From Lepisosteus oculatus (lineage: Eukaryota; Chordata; Actinopteri; Semionotiformes; Lepisosteidae), in contig NC_090718.1 in NCBI RefSeq assembly GCF_040954835.1, positions 13,965,532 through 14,029,531 of the forward strand: a stretch of 64,000 nucleotides of DNA. Direction: 5' to 3'. The first letter of the stretch is position 1. Each line of letters starts with the position of its first letter. Positions 54,901 through 57,900 of the stretch are shown in pieces. The notes under the pieces were generated by a model, which saw only the letters and a list, made by a program, of their open reading frames with translations, was not told where the DNA came from and did not search any database. A program made the translations under genes and the position numbers.

Positions 54901-57900
54901 ACTCTGTTGGGCCCCTAAGCAAGGCCCTTAACCCCAGCGGCTCCAGGGGCGCTGTACAATCTCTGACCCCAGCCTCTCTCCCTGTCTGTGTGTCTCATGG
55001 AGAGCAAGCTGGGGTCTGTGAAAAGATAATTCCTAATGCAAGAATTTGTATAGGGTTAATAAAGTGATGTTATTATGATTATCAAGGCATTTATTTCCTT
55101 TACAACTGCTGACATTTTCTTCCCTAGAATAGTTGCACAGCTGTGAATAATTTCTTGGCATTTGACCATAGCCAGAGAATTAAAATTGTTTTCAAGTAAA
55201 CAGATGTCAGGATTGAACTGGCAGGAAAAAACAAAAACAGCCCCAAAAGCGAAGATTTCAGTTTCCAGTTCAGCACGTTACTTTACAGCAAACAAGCCAC
55301 ATTCTCGGTCATGGCCAGTCAAAACCATTTAGCCTGACCAGCCCTCACTGCCCGGAGATTCAATTTCAGTGTTCTCTGTTTCTCCAGTAGGATTTTAACC
55401 TAGAATGCAGCTAACAGTAGAGAATTTCTCGAGCACAAGACTATTTAAAAATGAATCTGCTGCACAGGAAGCATGTTTCACGTGTGACAGTTTGAAGATG
55501 GAAAGTTTTCAGTTGAAAGGTTGCCAATATTTATCTTAAGGCTTGCAGGGGGTGTGGGAAGTTACTCTTTTGCAAGCACTGTTTTGCATTGGAGACACAT
55601 TTTCTGTAGAGATATTACGTAGGAAAATTCGTTTGAAAAGTTTCCTTGGTGTAGCGTCTGATGATGTGCTAGGATCAATGGCATTGTTTTTTTTTTAATT
55701 AACCGAAGAAAACGACAAATGGGTTTGGACTAGATGAAACGTCTGTATATTTTAATATTGAATCATGAAGAGGCTGAGGTTTAAAAATGCCTTAAAGTTG
55801 AGGGAACTGGTAAGAGATTGACTTGAGTTAAATGTTATTTTCCATTGTATTACAACAATCTAAAATATATGAAACTGTTATGTTGTTTCTGTCTTGCTGT
55901 ATGTTTCAATGTCAGGTCCAGCTATCAAACATATTCATACCAGTCTGTGGTTTTTCCCGTGAGTAATATATACAGTAACTGGTAAGAAAGGACGTTTTTT
56001 TTACAGGTCAGGATGGAAATTAATAATCACAGATGAGCCTTGACTTGTTCAACAACAATTTCCTCTCTGGATTAATGCAAGTTCTCCGCATTGTCGTGCG
56101 ATGTGCTAAGAATTTCATCTCTTAACTGTCTGTGCATTATGCCTCATTTGTCTTCTGCTGTGACTCTGGTTTTCCATAGTCTGCCTTTTCAAAAAGGCCA
56201 CTCTATGAAACAAACAGTCACAGCGACTCAAGTTCTACCAATAGCCCTGTTCACATTGTGCCACACATAAATTGTTTCCCTAGGATTGTAGCCTTGCAAT
56301 ATGTTTTATAGGAGGAAGCAATAATATAATCCAGGAGCTCATGTCATTTTTTTCCATCAGGGACATCAAGAAGCAACACAGATTGGACACTAAGCATCAG
56401 ACGCATAATTAGTGAAAGTGAAATCTGTAATGTTTGCAAAACAGGCTTATATTGCAGGGTGATTACTTATGCTTAGGTAAGACAATTTCTCTCTTCATTA
56501 TTCATTTATTGAGTGCTGCAGTTGTAGCTGACAGTCTCACAAGAACAAAAAAACGAGAGTCTGTTTCAGCTCAACCTCCTGCATCAGACAAAAGAGTCAA
56601 TAATAACTTCCTGTTTACAGATTGGATTCAAAAAGCGATTTCTGGCATCTCGCTAACTATAAAAGGCATTGGTTTTGTAGCTGTGTGGTTTCAGCTTTGA
56701 TAAAGAGAGACAGTACTTGTATTTTGTAAATATAAGTATTTTTGAAAGTGATTTGGGCCCGCTTTCAGCTGTTTCGAAGAAATAGTCTGTCTGGTCAGTC
56801 TGCCAGTTCAATCCTGGAGAGCAGAGAGCAGAGTCACAGTCCAGCAGGGTTTATACTGTAGGTCATCCTTAAGTAATTATCTTTTAAGTGATTTTGTTCA
56901 ATTAAGCAGTTCTTTTAAGTGCCTCAGCAGGTGAATCGTTCAATAAAGCAGTTCAAGGATTCATTGGAAATGAAAATCCCCTCAAACTCGAGCTCTCTCG
57001 TCTGGCCCTGCGTGACGTTACTGAAACAATTCAGTTACTAAATTTGATCAAAACATGTTCTGCATCTCTACAGAACCGAAGCTCTCAGGATGACTAATAA
57101 GCCCTGCTGGGCTGTGGCTCTCCAGCACCAGAGCCTGGATAGCCCAGGCGTGAGTATGTGTGCAATAGTATTTCCATGTTTTATATTTGTGCGGATGGAT
57201 GTGTCCTGTACCTCCTGGAGGTGTCCGTCGGGACAGACGAAGCCCTCGGGACAGGCCAGGCAGTGCAGGGTCCCCTCTGGAGAGTGCTGGCCGGGGGCGC
57301 AGGGCGTCTGCTGGCCAGTGTCCGGGTCGCAGGAAGCGCCGGCGGGGCAGGGTCTGCAGACGGCTCCCAGCTCAGTGCTCACAGAGCCGGGGGGACAAGG
57401 CTGCGCAAACACAGAAGAGCCAGCCTGCGTGAGGTTCTGGGGAACAGCTGCCTTTCCATAACGCGTCCGGGGTTCCTGCGCTCCGCCTCTTCTGTTCATA
57501 CCTAGACTCTTTTAAAGAAGGTTCTGGGTTTTCAGTTTTCAAGTTCAGAAGACATTGGACTCGTGCAAACCACAATGTGTACTCGATGCAAATAATATGA
57601 ATCAATAATATTAATTGATGCATATTTAATACACGAAGGTCAATGAATCATATACTTTAATATTAATTTTAAAAATAAATAATAAATGTGTATTTAATAG
57701 ACACCATTATTTTCAGTCAAAAATCTTAAATAATTTATGATTAAATAAAAATCTTTAAAAAATAATCTTAGATGGCACAGTAGGAATAAACAAGAGTGAA
57801 TGTTAATCACAATAAATTAGGTGGAGTGTAAACCCCTGCTTGAAGAAAAAAACTTTGTAAAGGTTTTGTAGATCTTATTACTGGATTTGTATTCAGTAGG